Shown in pieces: positions 25,615 to 35,769 of a stretch of DNA of 64,000 nt. The notes under the pieces were generated by a model, which was not told the DNA's origin, made no database searches, and worked only from the letters and a program-made list of their open reading frames with translations. Both the position numbers and the translations under genes were made by a program. The stretch is from assembly GCA_905215345.1 (NCBI GenBank), contig CAJMPR010000004.1:186001-250000 (forward strand), given 5' to 3'. Source of the stretch: an uncultured bacterium (GTDB lineage Bacteria > Bacteroidota > Bacteroidia > Bacteroidales > Bacteroidaceae). Position 1 is the stretch's first letter. Every line of letters starts with the position of its first letter.

Positions 25615-27704
25615 GGCTGTAAAAACTCACTGATTGAAGTGGTATATAGATTACCAAAGTTTTTTGCGTTATAAACTGAAACGTGTGACCCTATAGTAAG
25701 GTTATATATAGTATGATAGAGGTCATAAATGCTTGATGTCTTCCGGGTTCCTAATTCCTTGATGAGTGCATTGGAAAAACTGTTGGATATCCATACCCCA
25801 GTGGCTCCTATTGCATATGCTTTCGATGTTTCTTTTTCATTGGCGGCAGTAATGCTGAGCATTCCTTTTATATTCTTATCTTCACAACAGAGTCCGACTT
25901 TTCCGGCATAGCAGGCTTCCATTGCGAAGAATAGTTTGCGAAAACATTGTCTGTCAGATAATTGGCTGAAAAAATCGGCAACTTTAGCAGATGGAATTAC
26001 TTGGTTAAGCCAATAGGGACCTTCAGGCTCTCCATGCCCTGCCCAGTATACAAATAAGTTATCGTTTGAGCTGGGATGAGGGGAGGTAGCATCGGCCTCT
26101 CCGGATAGAATACCTAATAATCCGTCAAGGTCTATTTTAGAAGTATGATAATCTACTTGAATATTCTCGTATATGTTCCTATTGTCTGATGGGAACTGTA
26201 TATAACCGGGGGTAGGATTAGTAAGATTGAAGGCAATGTCATCCTCAGAAATTAGCAGGATGTGATCGTCATTTATACCATTATTCTTTAGTAGTTGGTA
26301 TATGGAGTATGCATTTGCTTGATGCCGGTAATTATCCCAACCGGAAGCGGTAGCAATAATCAATGCATATGTTTCTTCTTTTTTAGAATAACTTATTTGA
26401 CTGTTTTTGTCAAAGTCCTTCATTTTACTAACTTTCCAATTCCAATTGGCTGCTGATGCGTTTGTACGATTCGAATCATCTGATGTATTGTATTCTAAGG
26501 TGAGATGTTTACCTTGATATACTTGCCAATGGCAATATATGGAGTGAATTACATTGGTGTAAATGGATTTATCAAAGTATAGTTTACCACTTGCTCCGTC
26601 TATGTGAGGTACTTCTCCGTTAATCAAGTATTCTACTACCCGGCGGATGCTTTTTTCCTGAATACTGTTTATGATTTCTCCCGTGCCGCTTACAATCTTT
26701 CTGAGTGCTGTATTAATGTCAGAATTTCCGGCTAAATCAGCGTTTAATATGGCTAATCCTGCCAAAGTGATTGCATCAAAGTAGTGAGCACTACCATAGT
26801 TAGGTTCTTTATTAAACTTTACTTCATAATTAATGTGAAAACCGGATTGTGGATCATGGGTTTGACTGATACCTTCCATACCTTCGAAAGTAATATCTTT
26901 CGGAGTGATGTAAGCAACATCAGAGAATAAAAGTGCAGGTCGTGCGTTGGCACGTGCTTTTCGGCAGTCGTTCATCTGTTTTGCGATGTCTTTATTGTTG
27001 GGAATACAAATCAGATAATCAGTATCTTCGTCGAGCAGATTATTCATTTTCTCTATTATATTCGTCGTATTATATTTCTCGATACTGTGGACTGTTAAGT
27101 CTAATTCTTGTGCTTGAAAAGCGAACCAATCCCAGAATGTCATTCCGTATTCCTCGTCACTTGTTAGTAATGACACAGTTGCGGCACCTCTTTGTTTGGC
27201 TCGTGTCAACAGAACTTCACACTGTGATATATCATTTTCCGTCAGGCACCACAAAAAGCCGTTATTGGAATATTTTCGCATGATTGTTTCAGAAGATATT
27301 GTCGGAGCAATCAATGTTTTACCGGTTTGATAACACTGTTTGGCTGCTTTATTGGCATTTTGGGAGTAGAGCGGTCCAATAATAGCATAAATATCTTCTC
27401 TGTGTGCTAAAGTTTTGAATACTTCTTCGATGTTTTCATCGTTTTCGTCAAACCATTCTATCGTAACTTCTATTTGCCGTAGTTCGGCTAGTGCTTTATT
27501 TAAGTTTTTAAGTGACCATTCTATTGCATCTTTTAAGTCAACTCCTTTTTGGGGGAGTACAACGGCTATGTGGTATTCTTTATTGATTGTTCTCTTTCCT
27601 TGATTGGCGTCATCGTCTTTGCTACAAGAGCCTACAAGAAAAAGACATGATATAAGAATGCATAAAAGGGAAACCTTATTTATTTTCTTGTTTATCTCTT
27701 CCAT
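25611..27704 (-). CDS. Lipoprotein fusing a periplasmic-binding domain to a legumain-like (C13) protease
   Basis: A 697-residue lipoprotein (lipobox ending at Cys27, followed by SKDDD, which resembles the K-(D/E)2 surface-export signal of Bacteroidetes lipoproteins). Residues about 43-400 form a type I periplasmic binding fold like branched-chain amino acid receptors: IAVVLPQKG, IYAIIGPLYSQNA, TLIAPTISSE, VSLLTSDEEYG. Residues about 443-690 match peptidase family C13 (legumain/GPI transamidase): YALIIATASGWDNYRHQANA, LLKNNGINDDHILLI, the catalytic His557 in YWAGHG and Cys598 in AMEACYAG. The combination suggests a ligand-gated surface protease. It is the last gene of a three-lipoprotein operon, overlapping the preceding gene by 29 bases. 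C13 enzymes are rare in bacteria; the target is unknown. Confidence 0.85.
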   Translation of the reverse strand: MEEINKKINKVSLLCILISCLFLVGSCSKDDDANQGKRTINKEYHIAVVLPQKGVDLKDAIEWSLKNLNKALAELRQIEVTIEWFDENDENIEEVFKTLAHREDIYAIIGPLYSQNANKAAKQCYQTGKTLIAPTISSETIMRKYSNNGFLWCLTENDISQCEVLLTRAKQRGAATVSLLTSDEEYGMTFWDWFAFQAQELDLTVHSIEKYNTTNIIEKMNNLLDEDTDYLICIPNNKDIAKQMNDCRKARANARPALLFSDVAYITPKDITFEGMEGISQTHDPQSGFHINYEVKFNKEPNYGSAHYFDAITLAGLAILNADLAGNSDINTALRKIVSGTGEIINSIQEKSIRRVVEYLINGEVPHIDGASGKLYFDKSIYTNVIHSIYCHWQVYQGKHLTLEYNTSDDSNRTNASAANWNWKVSKMKDFDKNSQISYSKKEETYALIIATASGWDNYRHQANAYSIYQLLKNNGINDDHILLISEDDIAFNLTNPTPGYIQFPSDNRNIYENIQVDYHTSKIDLDGLLGILSGEADATSPHPSSNDNLFVYWAGHGEPEGPYWLNQVIPSAKVADFFSQLSDRQCFRKLFFAMEACYAGKVGLCCEDKNIKGMLSITAANEKETSKAYAIGATGVWISNSFSNALIKELGTRKTSSIYDLYHTIYNLTIGSHVSVYNAKNFGNLYTTSISEFLQP

Positions 27705-28704
27705 ATTCTTTCTCTTTATTTATTGCTGTTTGCAGGTTTTCAGAAATGACTTGCTCTAAATTCTTCTTATAGGCATCGGCTATTTGAAAAGACATATATC
27801 CGGATTCCAGCGTGTACCATTCCCTCATTGGCAACTCTTCTCCATTCATCCAGCAAGTGATATATTGCCTGACACAACGGCCTATTTCTTTAATCATTGA
27901 ACCGATAATCTGGCTGGAGTAGGCTGATTGGTCAGTGTCAACACCGGCGGTATATTTATTTGCAGGGTGATCACGTAAATATTGGTAGATGCCATTGTTT
28001 GAATTACCGGCCATGGCATAGATAAATGGATATAATTTGTAAAGGCTATCTGCCATTTCGTAGGCTCTTTGGGGCATGGAAAATCCTTTTTGTGTAGTTG
28101 ACAGATAGGTTTCTACCACTTCTTTGCCACCGGCATACAGATAACCGTCACGGAAGCCGTCATAACACTCTTCGATAAATGCTTCATGTTCCTGTCCGCC
28201 TATATAAGCTGCTTTGTCGGCTTTAGTTTGGGTGTAGGCGGCAATCCCCACAAGGAAAGATACTCCGTATCCTGTAAAATGGAATACGGGGATGGAAATA
28301 TCTTTGGCTTTGGTATCGAACATTAAATAGTTGTGGGTGGTAGTCGTTGAGAAAGAATCCCGGACCAAAGTTTCGTACTCGCTTGCAGCTAAAATAGTAA
28401 AATAGTATTGTGGGTTTTCGTCTACACGCCATTTTTGGAGAATCTGTTCTGCTTTTATATCATTGGTCGGTGCAGTATATTCCAGTTGGAAGAAGTTTTG
28501 TTTCTGCTCTTCTATGATGGCTCGAAGAATATTGTCATTATACGACATATCACCCAATCCACTTGAAGCAAATAGTACTCTGACTGTTGGTATTGCTTCA
28601 AAGGAAGGGGAAAATGACTCTTTTTCTGAACATGCCGTATTTAGTAATAACAAAATTATTACTAAATACGGTATGCCTAAATTGAATAAGGGCTCTTTTC
28701 TCAT
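27676..28704 (-). CDS. BMP/PnrA-like substrate-binding lipoprotein
   Basis: A 342-residue lipoprotein (lipobox LLLNTAC, then SEKES). It resembles basic membrane protein (BMP/PnrA) binding proteins: VRVLFASSGLGDMSYNDNI, KAAYIGGQEHEAFIEECYDGFRDG, IYAMAGNSNNGIYQYL and AGVDTDQSAY. Family members bind nucleosides or other small ligands for ABC importers, but no permease or ATPase is near, so a sensor or capture role is more likely. It lies between a small lipoprotein and the legumain-fusion gene; the close spacing argues for joint expression. Confidence 0.8.
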   Translation of the reverse strand: MRKEPLFNLGIPYLVIILLLLNTACSEKESFSPSFEAIPTVRVLFASSGLGDMSYNDNILRAIIEEQKQNFFQLEYTAPTNDIKAEQILQKWRVDENPQYYFTILAASEYETLVRDSFSTTTTHNYLMFDTKAKDISIPVFHFTGYGVSFLVGIAAYTQTKADKAAYIGGQEHEAFIEECYDGFRDGYLYAGGKEVVETYLSTTQKGFSMPQRAYEMADSLYKLYPFIYAMAGNSNNGIYQYLRDHPANKYTAGVDTDQSAYSSQIIGSMIKEIGRCVRQYITCWMNGEELPMREWYTLESGYMSFQIADAYKKNLEQVISENLQTAINKEKEYGRDKQENK

Positions 28705-28717
28705 TCAGAATTCATTT

Positions 28718-29227
28718 CTAATCTACCACTTCCATTACAGGGATTCTATTCTTGCTACCTTCCACATTATTATTCGTTCCATCCAGGAAATTAAGGGTTC
28801 CAATATGAATAATTTTGATTTCATTACATGTCGGTATATTGAAGTATAAAGTGGCATATTCACCGTTCTCCGGTTCTTTTCTTCCTTTGATAGTAATCTT
28901 ACAAGATTGCTCTTTCGTATCATTGAACTTGTATTCGTAGAAACTCTTTAATGGAGCTTCGATTCCTGTTATTTGGGTGAAAAAAAGACATGCGCCCTCT
29001 GAACTATCTGTTATTACGGCATATTCACCCTCTTGATAATTATCTAATTTCCCTGCTTTTACACTGCCGTCACTATTATAAAGATACTTTTTTATGAAGT
29101 TTATGGCTTCTGCTCCAGAATGTTGTGTGATTTCTTCGTCCTCATTATCAGAACATGCTGTGAAGCTTCCAAAAATGAATACACATAGTAATAAAAGAAT
29201 TTTGTTAGCGATAGTATAACTTTTCAT
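28718..29227 (-). CDS. Small lipoprotein of unknown function, first gene of the legumain operon
   Basis: A 169-residue lipoprotein (FGSFTAC, Cys25, followed by the acidic SDNEDEE, again like a surface-export signal). The mature part is beta-rich (EYAVITDSSEGACLFFTQITG, SCKITIKGRKEPENGEYATLYFNIP). No family is recognised. A -7-like box TACTTTTG (29267-29260 on the minus strand) lies 33 bases before its start. It could be the substrate or an inhibitor of the protease encoded two genes later; that is only inference from position. Confidence 0.65.
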   Translation of the reverse strand: MKSYTIANKILLLLCVFIFGSFTACSDNEDEEITQHSGAEAINFIKKYLYNSDGSVKAGKLDNYQEGEYAVITDSSEGACLFFTQITGIEAPLKSFYEYKFNDTKEQSCKITIKGRKEPENGEYATLYFNIPTCNEIKIIHIGTLNFLDGTNNNVEGSKNRIPVMEVVD

Positions 29228-29357
29228 AGTCTTATAAATATTTGTTTATTAGTATGGTACAAAAGTATATAGGACTATTCAATCTCGGAAATTTATTTTG
29301 TGAACGCCATAAATATACGTATGAACGTCTTTATCGGCTGTATTAGGGGTATAAATA

Positions 29358-29390
29358 GAAAGGAGGAAATCTCAAAGATTCCCTCCTTTC
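29358..29390 (-). terminator. Terminator of secDF
   Basis: Fifteen-base arms (GAAAGGAGG... with ...CCTCCTTTC) around a CAA loop, 27 bases after the secDF stop. Confidence 0.7.
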
Positions 29391-29416
29391 CCATTTAGAA
29401 CTTATATGTGTAAGTC

Positions 29417-32400
29417 TTATTTAACTTCTTCAGCGGTAGGTTCTGCATCTTTCTTATTCTTCATAAAGATATAAGCGATAGGAGATGCTACGAACAGAGA
29501 AGACAGAGTACCAAACACAACACCCAGAATCATTGCAAATGCAAAGCTGCGGATAGAATCACCACCGAGGATGAAGATACACAGCAACACAATCAAGGTA
29601 CTCAGTGAGGTATTGATAGTACGGGCTAAAGTAGTGTTCAATGAATCGTTGAACAATAGCTTCTTGTTACGTTTCGGATATAAACCGAAGAACTCGCGTA
29701 CACGGTCGAAGATAACCACCTTGTCATTGATTGAGTAACCGATAGCTGTCAAGATAGCACCGATGAATGTCTGGTCAATTTCTAAAGAGAATGGTAGGAT
29801 ACCCCAGAACATTGAATAGGCACCCAAAATGACGATGGTATCACAAGCTAATGCAACTACTGAACCGATAGAATATGCAATGTTGCGGAAACGGAGCAAA
29901 ATGTAAAGACCGATAGCAATCAGGGCTAATACAACAGACCAGATAGCTGATACCTTAATATCGTCTGCGATACTCGGACCTACTTTCTGTGAGCTGACGA
30001 TACTACCACCTGTATGGTTTTCGCGGTCGATGAATGTTTCCAGTGTAATATTCTGAGTCAACACCGGTTTCAGTGTCTCATACAGATATGCTTCGATCTC
30101 TGAGTCAACATTATTACCTTCTTCTTCGATACGGTAGTTAGTACTGATACGTACTGTCTTACCGTCTGAACCAATAGCGATGACACTAACGTTGGCGTCA
30201 CCAAACTTAGTAGCAATCAATTCGCGTACTTGTTCAGGCTCTACTTTATTCTCAAACTGTACCTTGAAGTTACGTCCACCGGTGAAGTCGATACTTTGAC
30301 TTAAACCACGCATAGTGAGGAAGCCAATACAGATTACCATAGCAATGCCTGTCAGACTCAACCATACCTTGTTTCTACCCATGAAGTCGAAGTGTACATT
30401 CGTCATCAAGTTCTTAGAGATACCAGTAGAGAATGTCAGGCTCAACAACTTGTCTTTGCTCATGAAATATTCGTAAACCAAACGTGTCATAAACACAGCG
30501 GTAAAGAATGAAATCAAGATACCGATAATCAAGGTGGTAGCGAAACCACGGATAGGACCTGTACCGAAGTTAAACAAGATAATACCCGTAATGATAGATG
30601 TCAAGTTTGAGTCGAAGATAGCGGAGAAAGCGTTGGAATAACCATCAGCTAATGCTTTCTTAACTCCCTTGCCTGCGCGGAGCTCTTCTTTTGTACGTTC
30701 GTAAATCAATACGTTAGCATCCACAGCCATACCCAGTGCCAATACCATACCGGCAATACCGGACATTGTCAAGGCAGCTTGGAATGAAGAAAGGATACCC
30801 AGCGTGAAGAATAAGTTCAATATCAGTGCGCCATTGGCAATCATACCCGGGATAATACCGTACATGGAGCACATAAAGACCATCAACAGAATCAATGCCA
30901 CTACGAATGACATGATACCTGCGTTGATAGAAGCCTGACCTAATGAAGGACCAACAATGTCTTCCTGTACAATGTGCGCAGGTGCCGGCATTTTACCGGA
31001 CTTCAATACGTTTGCTAAGTCTTTTGCCTGTTCAGGGGTAAAGTGACCGGTAATTTGTGAGTTACCACCGGTAATTTCCTGATTTACATTCGGTGCGGAA
31101 TATACATAACCATCCAATACAATAGCAATACTCTTACCTACATTTTGTTTGGTAAGTTGTGCCCAACGACGTGCACCGTCTGTATTCATAGACATACTTA
31201 CGGCAGGTTTGCCATAATGGTCGTATTCGTCTTTTGCATTTACCACAACATCACCTTCCAACGGAGCTTTACCGTTACGCTCAGTTGATCTGATTGCATA
31301 AAGTTCGAAGGTCTGAGCTTTCGGGTCATATTCATAAGGAGATACACCCCATTTCAAACGTAAATCTTTCGGCATTTCGGATTGAACTTCCGGCATGGAT
31401 AGATATTTGTTGATATCGGCTGTATCCTTGTAGTTGGCATAACCAACAACAGGACCTTGACCATTGGGATTAACTTGCAGAACTGCCAGTAACGGATGGT
31501 CTTTCTTTATTTGTTCAATATCAGCGGATTGTGCTTTGTTCTCACCTTTCAATGCTGCTGCAAGACTATCAGCAGTACTGGTGACTTGAGCAACTGTGGT
31601 AGCTTCTACGGTTACACTGTCAACAACAGTACTATCAGCTTCAGTTGTGTTTGCCAAAATTGCACGCAATTTAGCATCAGCGGACTGGAGGTAAGGGGCA
31701 ACATCTTTTGCATTGTATGTTTCCCAGAATTCAAGATTAGCGGAACCTTGTAATAATTTTCTTACACGTTCAGGTTCTTTGATACCCGGAAGTTCCACCA
31801 TGATGCGTCCCATTTTGTCTTCCAAACTTTGGATATTGGGCTGAACCACGCCGAAACGGTCGATACGGGTACGAAGTACATTGTATGAGTTATCAACGGC
31901 TGCCTTTACTTCTTCACGCAATACTTTTTCAACTTCTGCGTCGGAAGATTTCTGGCTTACTTTGTCCTTTAATTGTTGGGTAGCGAATAGTTGTGAAAGT
32001 GGAGCGCCCGGAGCAATTTTATGATACTCTCTGACGAACAGTGTGATAACGTCATCCTGGCTTGTAGTAGCTTGTTTAGCGGCTGTAGCCAATGCTTGAT
32101 TGAATGCTTCGTCAGTTTTGTTGTCTGCCAATGCTTTAATAACATCGGGTACTGAAACTTCAAGGATAACGTTCATACCGCCCTTCAAGTCCAAACCTAA
32201 ACTGATCTCCATTTCACGACATTGTTTCAGCGTCCAATTGCCGAACCACACTTTCTCATTTGAAAGAGAATCAAGGTAGTCTTGCTCTACTTTCACATCT
32301 CCTTTAGCAAACTCTTTAGCCTTATTCGTATAATGGCGAGTCACAAAAGAGAAGGAGAGATAGAACACACACACCAGTGTGAGTAATATCGCAAAAATCC

Positions 32401-32422
32401 TTACAAATCCCTTGTTTTGCAT
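29417..32422 (-). CDS. secDF: Fused protein translocase SecD-SecF
   Basis: A 1001-residue fusion of the two RND-like subunits that use proton motive force to finish Sec-dependent export. The SecD half has the first membrane helix, GLDLKGGMNVILEV, the large P1 periplasmic domain, and helices with GMAVDANVLIYER. The SecF half starts near residue 650 (SIDFTGGRNFKVQF) and has GYSINDKVVIFDRVRE. The P1 domain has a long insert rich in Thr/Ala (about residues 235-300), usual for Bacteroides. The single-gene fusion is the norm in this phylum. Confidence 0.96.
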   Translation of the reverse strand: MQNKGFVRIFAILLTLVCVFYLSFSFVTRHYTNKAKEFAKGDVKVEQDYLDSLSNEKVWFGNWTLKQCREMEISLGLDLKGGMNVILEVSVPDVIKALADNKTDEAFNQALATAAKQATTSQDDVITLFVREYHKIAPGAPLSQLFATQQLKDKVSQKSSDAEVEKVLREEVKAAVDNSYNVLRTRIDRFGVVQPNIQSLEDKMGRIMVELPGIKEPERVRKLLQGSANLEFWETYNAKDVAPYLQSADAKLRAILANTTEADSTVVDSVTVEATTVAQVTSTADSLAAALKGENKAQSADIEQIKKDHPLLAVLQVNPNGQGPVVGYANYKDTADINKYLSMPEVQSEMPKDLRLKWGVSPYEYDPKAQTFELYAIRSTERNGKAPLEGDVVVNAKDEYDHYGKPAVSMSMNTDGARRWAQLTKQNVGKSIAIVLDGYVYSAPNVNQEITGGNSQITGHFTPEQAKDLANVLKSGKMPAPAHIVQEDIVGPSLGQASINAGIMSFVVALILLMVFMCSMYGIIPGMIANGALILNLFFTLGILSSFQAALTMSGIAGMVLALGMAVDANVLIYERTKEELRAGKGVKKALADGYSNAFSAIFDSNLTSIITGIILFNFGTGPIRGFATTLIIGILISFFTAVFMTRLVYEYFMSKDKLLSLTFSTGISKNLMTNVHFDFMGRNKVWLSLTGIAMVICIGFLTMRGLSQSIDFTGGRNFKVQFENKVEPEQVRELIATKFGDANVSVIAIGSDGKTVRISTNYRIEEEGNNVDSEIEAYLYETLKPVLTQNITLETFIDRENHTGGSIVSSQKVGPSIADDIKVSAIWSVVLALIAIGLYILLRFRNIAYSIGSVVALACDTIVILGAYSMFWGILPFSLEIDQTFIGAILTAIGYSINDKVVIFDRVREFFGLYPKRNKKLLFNDSLNTTLARTINTSLSTLIVLLCIFILGGDSIRSFAFAMILGVVFGTLSSLFVASPIAYIFMKNKKDAEPTAEEVK

Positions 32423-32506
32423 GTTACTTTTAGTTTATTATGATTACTTTATTAATTAATTTCTATCGTATATAAGGCTGCAAATATAGCTTTTTTTTCA
32501 CAATTC

Positions 32507-34600
32507 TTACTTCATACCGCGATTTTTTAACATCGGTTCCAGTTGCGGTTCTGTGCCTCTGAAATTCTTGTAGAGGGTCATCGGGTTTTCACTGCCACCT
32601 TTCTCTAAAACATTATAGCGGAAAAGGTCGGCAGTCTGCTTATCAAAGATGCCATGCTCCTTAAAAGCCTCGAAAGCGTCATTGTCCAGTACATTTGCCC
32701 AAAGATAACTGTAATAGCCTGCTGCATACCCGCCGATAATATGATTAAAGTAAGTCGTGCGATAGCGGGGAGCTATTTCCTGAATTAAACCAAGTTTGTT
32801 CATTGCTTCATTTTCATAAGCTACTACATCAAGCTCTTTGGTATCTGTCAGGTTGTGCAGATTCATGTCGAGGATGGCGGCGGCAAGCAATTCCGTTGTC
32901 ATGAAACCCTGATTGAAAGTTTTCTGTTTCAATATCTTTTCGATAAGACTATCGGGTATAGTTTCACCGGTTTGGTAATGTTTGGCATACATCTTAAGGA
33001 CTTCGGGTTCAGTAGCCCAGTGTTCATTGATTTGAGAAGGTAGTTCTACAAAATCACGTACGACATTAGTACCTGCAATACCTTTGTAGTTGCATTTAGT
33101 CAGTAATCCATGCAAGGCATGTCCAAATTCATGGAACAATGTTTCTACCTCGTCAATAGTTAACAGGGAGGGCATCTTTCCTACAGGCTTGGTAAAGTTA
33201 CATACATTACATATCAACGGGCGTATGTTGCCTTGCTGCTCGCGGTAATTGCTCATCCATGCACCACCACTCTTACCTGGACGGGGGAAATAATCTACAT
33301 AGAAGATACCCAGTTGGAAACCATCGGCATCTTTTACCTCAAACACTTCTACATCGGGATGATAAACGGGGATGCTATCGAGTTTTGTCAGGGTGATGCC
33401 ATATAGTTTATTGGCAACGGCAAAGGCTCCATCACGTACATTCTCCAGTTTGAAGTAGGGTTTGATTTCATCTTCTTCAAGATCGTACTTCTCTTTGCGT
33501 AGTTTTTCAGTATAATACCACCAATCCCATGCTTCCAGTTTCTCATTATAACCTTCTTTATCCATCAATTTCTGTAAATCGGTAGCTTCGGCTTTTGCTT
33601 TGGGTAATGCATATCCCCACAGATTATTCAGAAAGTCCATTACCGTAGCAGAATTTTTGGCCATTGTATTATCCAAGATGAAGTTTGAATAACAATCGAA
33701 ACCCAGTAACTGAGCTTTTTCAAGACGTAGGCTCACAATATCGGTAATAATCTTCTTGTTATCGTTCTTATCGTTGTTATTGCCACGATTAATATAGGCT
33801 TTGTATATTTTCTCGCGTAAAGGACGATTAGCGGAGTATTGCAAGAATGGAATGCGGCTGGCATTGTGTAACGTGAACAGCCATTTACCTTCTTGTCCGG
33901 CAGCCTTTGCTTCTTCTGCGGCACTTTGACGGAACCATTCGGGCAAACCGGCAAGCTCTTCTTCTTTATCTACAAAGAGTTTGAATTCGTTGTTCTCATT
34001 CAAGATGTTGTTACTGAATGTAATACCAAGTGTAGAAAGTTGCTTGTTAATTTCGCGCAAACGATTTTGTTTGTCCCCAGGAAGATTGGCGCCCGAGCGT
34101 ACAAAATCCTTATAAACTTTGTCTAACAGGCATTGTTGCTCGGTGGTTAGCCCGAGAGAATCTTTTTGATCGTATACGGCTTTTACTTTTTTGAAAAGTT
34201 CTTGGTTAAGCAGAATATTATCATCGTGTTCAGATAATACAGGGGCGAGTTTTATAGAGACAGCTGTTAACTCATCGGTTGTTTCAGCTTCAGTCATATT
34301 ATCAAAAACACCCTTTACGCGGTCTAATATAGGCGAACTGTTGTCAAAAGCAACAATTACATTTTCGAAAGTAGGTACTTCGGAATTACTAACAATGGCC
34401 TGTATATTGGCAGTTTGTTCTTCCATACCTTTTTGGTAGGCAGGCTCATAATGTTCCAACTTGATTTTATCAAACGGTGGTACTCCGTTTGGGGTTTGGA
34501 ACTCAGTAAAGAACGGATTAGTCTCCGTCTGGGTGGCACAGGAGTACATCATACAACTTGCGGCTAAAATTAAGATACTCTTTCTAAACATATGCATCAT
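32507..34600 (-). CDS. M3-family peptidyl-dipeptidase, lipoprotein
   Basis: A 697-residue metallopeptidase of the thimet oligopeptidase/Dcp family. The zinc site HEFGHALHG (His490, Glu491, His494) is intact, and the C-terminal YRTTYFNHIIGGYAAGYYSYLWA carries the conserved substrate-contacting residues. The N terminus has a lipobox (MMYSC, Cys21), so it acts in the periplasm, clipping dipeptides from short peptides. Length is normal. It is upstream of secDF on the same strand with 84 bases between. Confidence 0.93.
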   Translation of the reverse strand: MMHMFRKSILILAASCMMYSCATQTETNPFFTEFQTPNGVPPFDKIKLEHYEPAYQKGMEEQTANIQAIVSNSEVPTFENVIVAFDNSSPILDRVKGVFDNMTEAETTDELTAVSIKLAPVLSEHDDNILLNQELFKKVKAVYDQKDSLGLTTEQQCLLDKVYKDFVRSGANLPGDKQNRLREINKQLSTLGITFSNNILNENNEFKLFVDKEEELAGLPEWFRQSAAEEAKAAGQEGKWLFTLHNASRIPFLQYSANRPLREKIYKAYINRGNNNDKNDNKKIITDIVSLRLEKAQLLGFDCYSNFILDNTMAKNSATVMDFLNNLWGYALPKAKAEATDLQKLMDKEGYNEKLEAWDWWYYTEKLRKEKYDLEEDEIKPYFKLENVRDGAFAVANKLYGITLTKLDSIPVYHPDVEVFEVKDADGFQLGIFYVDYFPRPGKSGGAWMSNYREQQGNIRPLICNVCNFTKPVGKMPSLLTIDEVETLFHEFGHALHGLLTKCNYKGIAGTNVVRDFVELPSQINEHWATEPEVLKMYAKHYQTGETIPDSLIEKILKQKTFNQGFMTTELLAAAILDMNLHNLTDTKELDVVAYENEAMNKLGLIQEIAPRYRTTYFNHIIGGYAAGYYSYLWANVLDNDAFEAFKEHGIFDKQTADLFRYNVLEKGGSENPMTLYKNFRGTEPQLEPMLKNRGMK

Positions 34601-34659
34601 AGTAGTTAGATATTATGTAATTTATAAATATTATATTGTTTACAGTGGAGGAACCTGTC

Positions 34660-35760
34660 TTATTGCCGTTTGGCAATGTAGCACCATATAGGGTAGTGGT
34701 CTGATTCTTTTATAGAACGATCTACCGTACAATTATAGGCTCTCAGGTTTCTGCTGATTAATATATTATCTATTCGGAAATAGAATTTATTCTGATTATA
34801 AGATACGCCTAAACCTCTGCCGGACTGCGTAAAAGCGTCATCCAAATCTTCGGCAATAACACGGTGGGCGTACGAAATAGGCGTGTCGTTGAAATCTCCG
34901 CAAACAATCATATATGGATACTGTGAAGACTTGATTTCCCGGGCAATGGTATCTGCTTGAGGGGCACGAATAGCAGAGGCTTCTGCTATTTTTCGAATCA
35001 ATAATCGCGCGCCGCTTTTAACCTTCTCCTTTTCGGGGTCCTTTAGTATATCTTCATAAATATCTTTGTCTTCCTTTGTCAGCTTATTAGACTCCAGATG
35101 ATTGTTTATAAGCGTAATTGTGTCCTCATTTAGCTTCAGTTCGTATATGACAGAGCCATTGTATTCACTTGGATAGTTCAAAACGCGAGCTGACAAAATG
35201 GGATATTTGGAATAACAGGCAATTTTGTTGGTATATCCGCTACCACTGCCTACAATATTAATCCGATGATACGGATAAGCTTTCAACTCCCGTTCTACAT
35301 CTTTTTGTGTAAGATGTCGGGAGGATTCCTCTGTTGCATATTCTTGTAAACAAAGGATATCAGCGTCACTTTCTTTTAAATAAGTGAGTATTGGATTTTT
35401 TCCATCTTTTTTGCTGGCTCCGTCAAATCCCATAATGTTATAAGATAGGAACTTGATACTTCCTTCAGGCTGAGTGGAAGTGTGGAAATTGATAGGAAGA
35501 TAGGTACGTATTTGTGAATAACACAATAAAAAACCTATTAGGGGTAACAAAGCTGATCTGTACCGTTGTATTACCAGCCAGAAAATTAGGAAACAGCCGT
35601 TGATGAGTACGAAGACCGGAAAAGTCAGTCCAAAACACGACTGTACCGGATGGGATTCCGGATCAATGTAAGGACTGTAAGCTGCTAATAGCAGGAGTCC
35701 CGTAAACAAAGCGTTAATTGCCAGTATTATGAGAGCAACAAAGTCACCAAAATGCTTCAT
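34660..35760 (-). CDS. Endonuclease/exonuclease/phosphatase-fold membrane protein
   Basis: A 366-residue protein with two or three N-terminal membrane helices (FVALIILAINALFTGLLLLAA and following) and an EEP catalytic domain: LSYNIMGF, DILCLQEYA, LINNHLES, VCGDFNDTP and the final ESDHYPI, all conserved catalytic segments. Members cleave phosphodiesters in nucleic acids, phospholipids or inositol phosphates; here the domain would be extracytoplasmic. It is preceded by two rhomboid genes with 9 bases of spacing, so probably one transcription unit. Confidence 0.88.
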   Translation of the reverse strand: MKHFGDFVALIILAINALFTGLLLLAAYSPYIDPESHPVQSCFGLTFPVFVLINGCFLIFWLVIQRYRSALLPLIGFLLCYSQIRTYLPINFHTSTQPEGSIKFLSYNIMGFDGASKKDGKNPILTYLKESDADILCLQEYATEESSRHLTQKDVERELKAYPYHRINIVGSGSGYTNKIACYSKYPILSARVLNYPSEYNGSVIYELKLNEDTITLINNHLESNKLTKEDKDIYEDILKDPEKEKVKSGARLLIRKIAEASAIRAPQADTIAREIKSSQYPYMIVCGDFNDTPISYAHRVIAEDLDDAFTQSGRGLGVSYNQNKFYFRIDNILISRNLRAYNCTVDRSIKESDHYPIWCYIAKRQ

Positions 35761-35769
35761 ACATGCATA

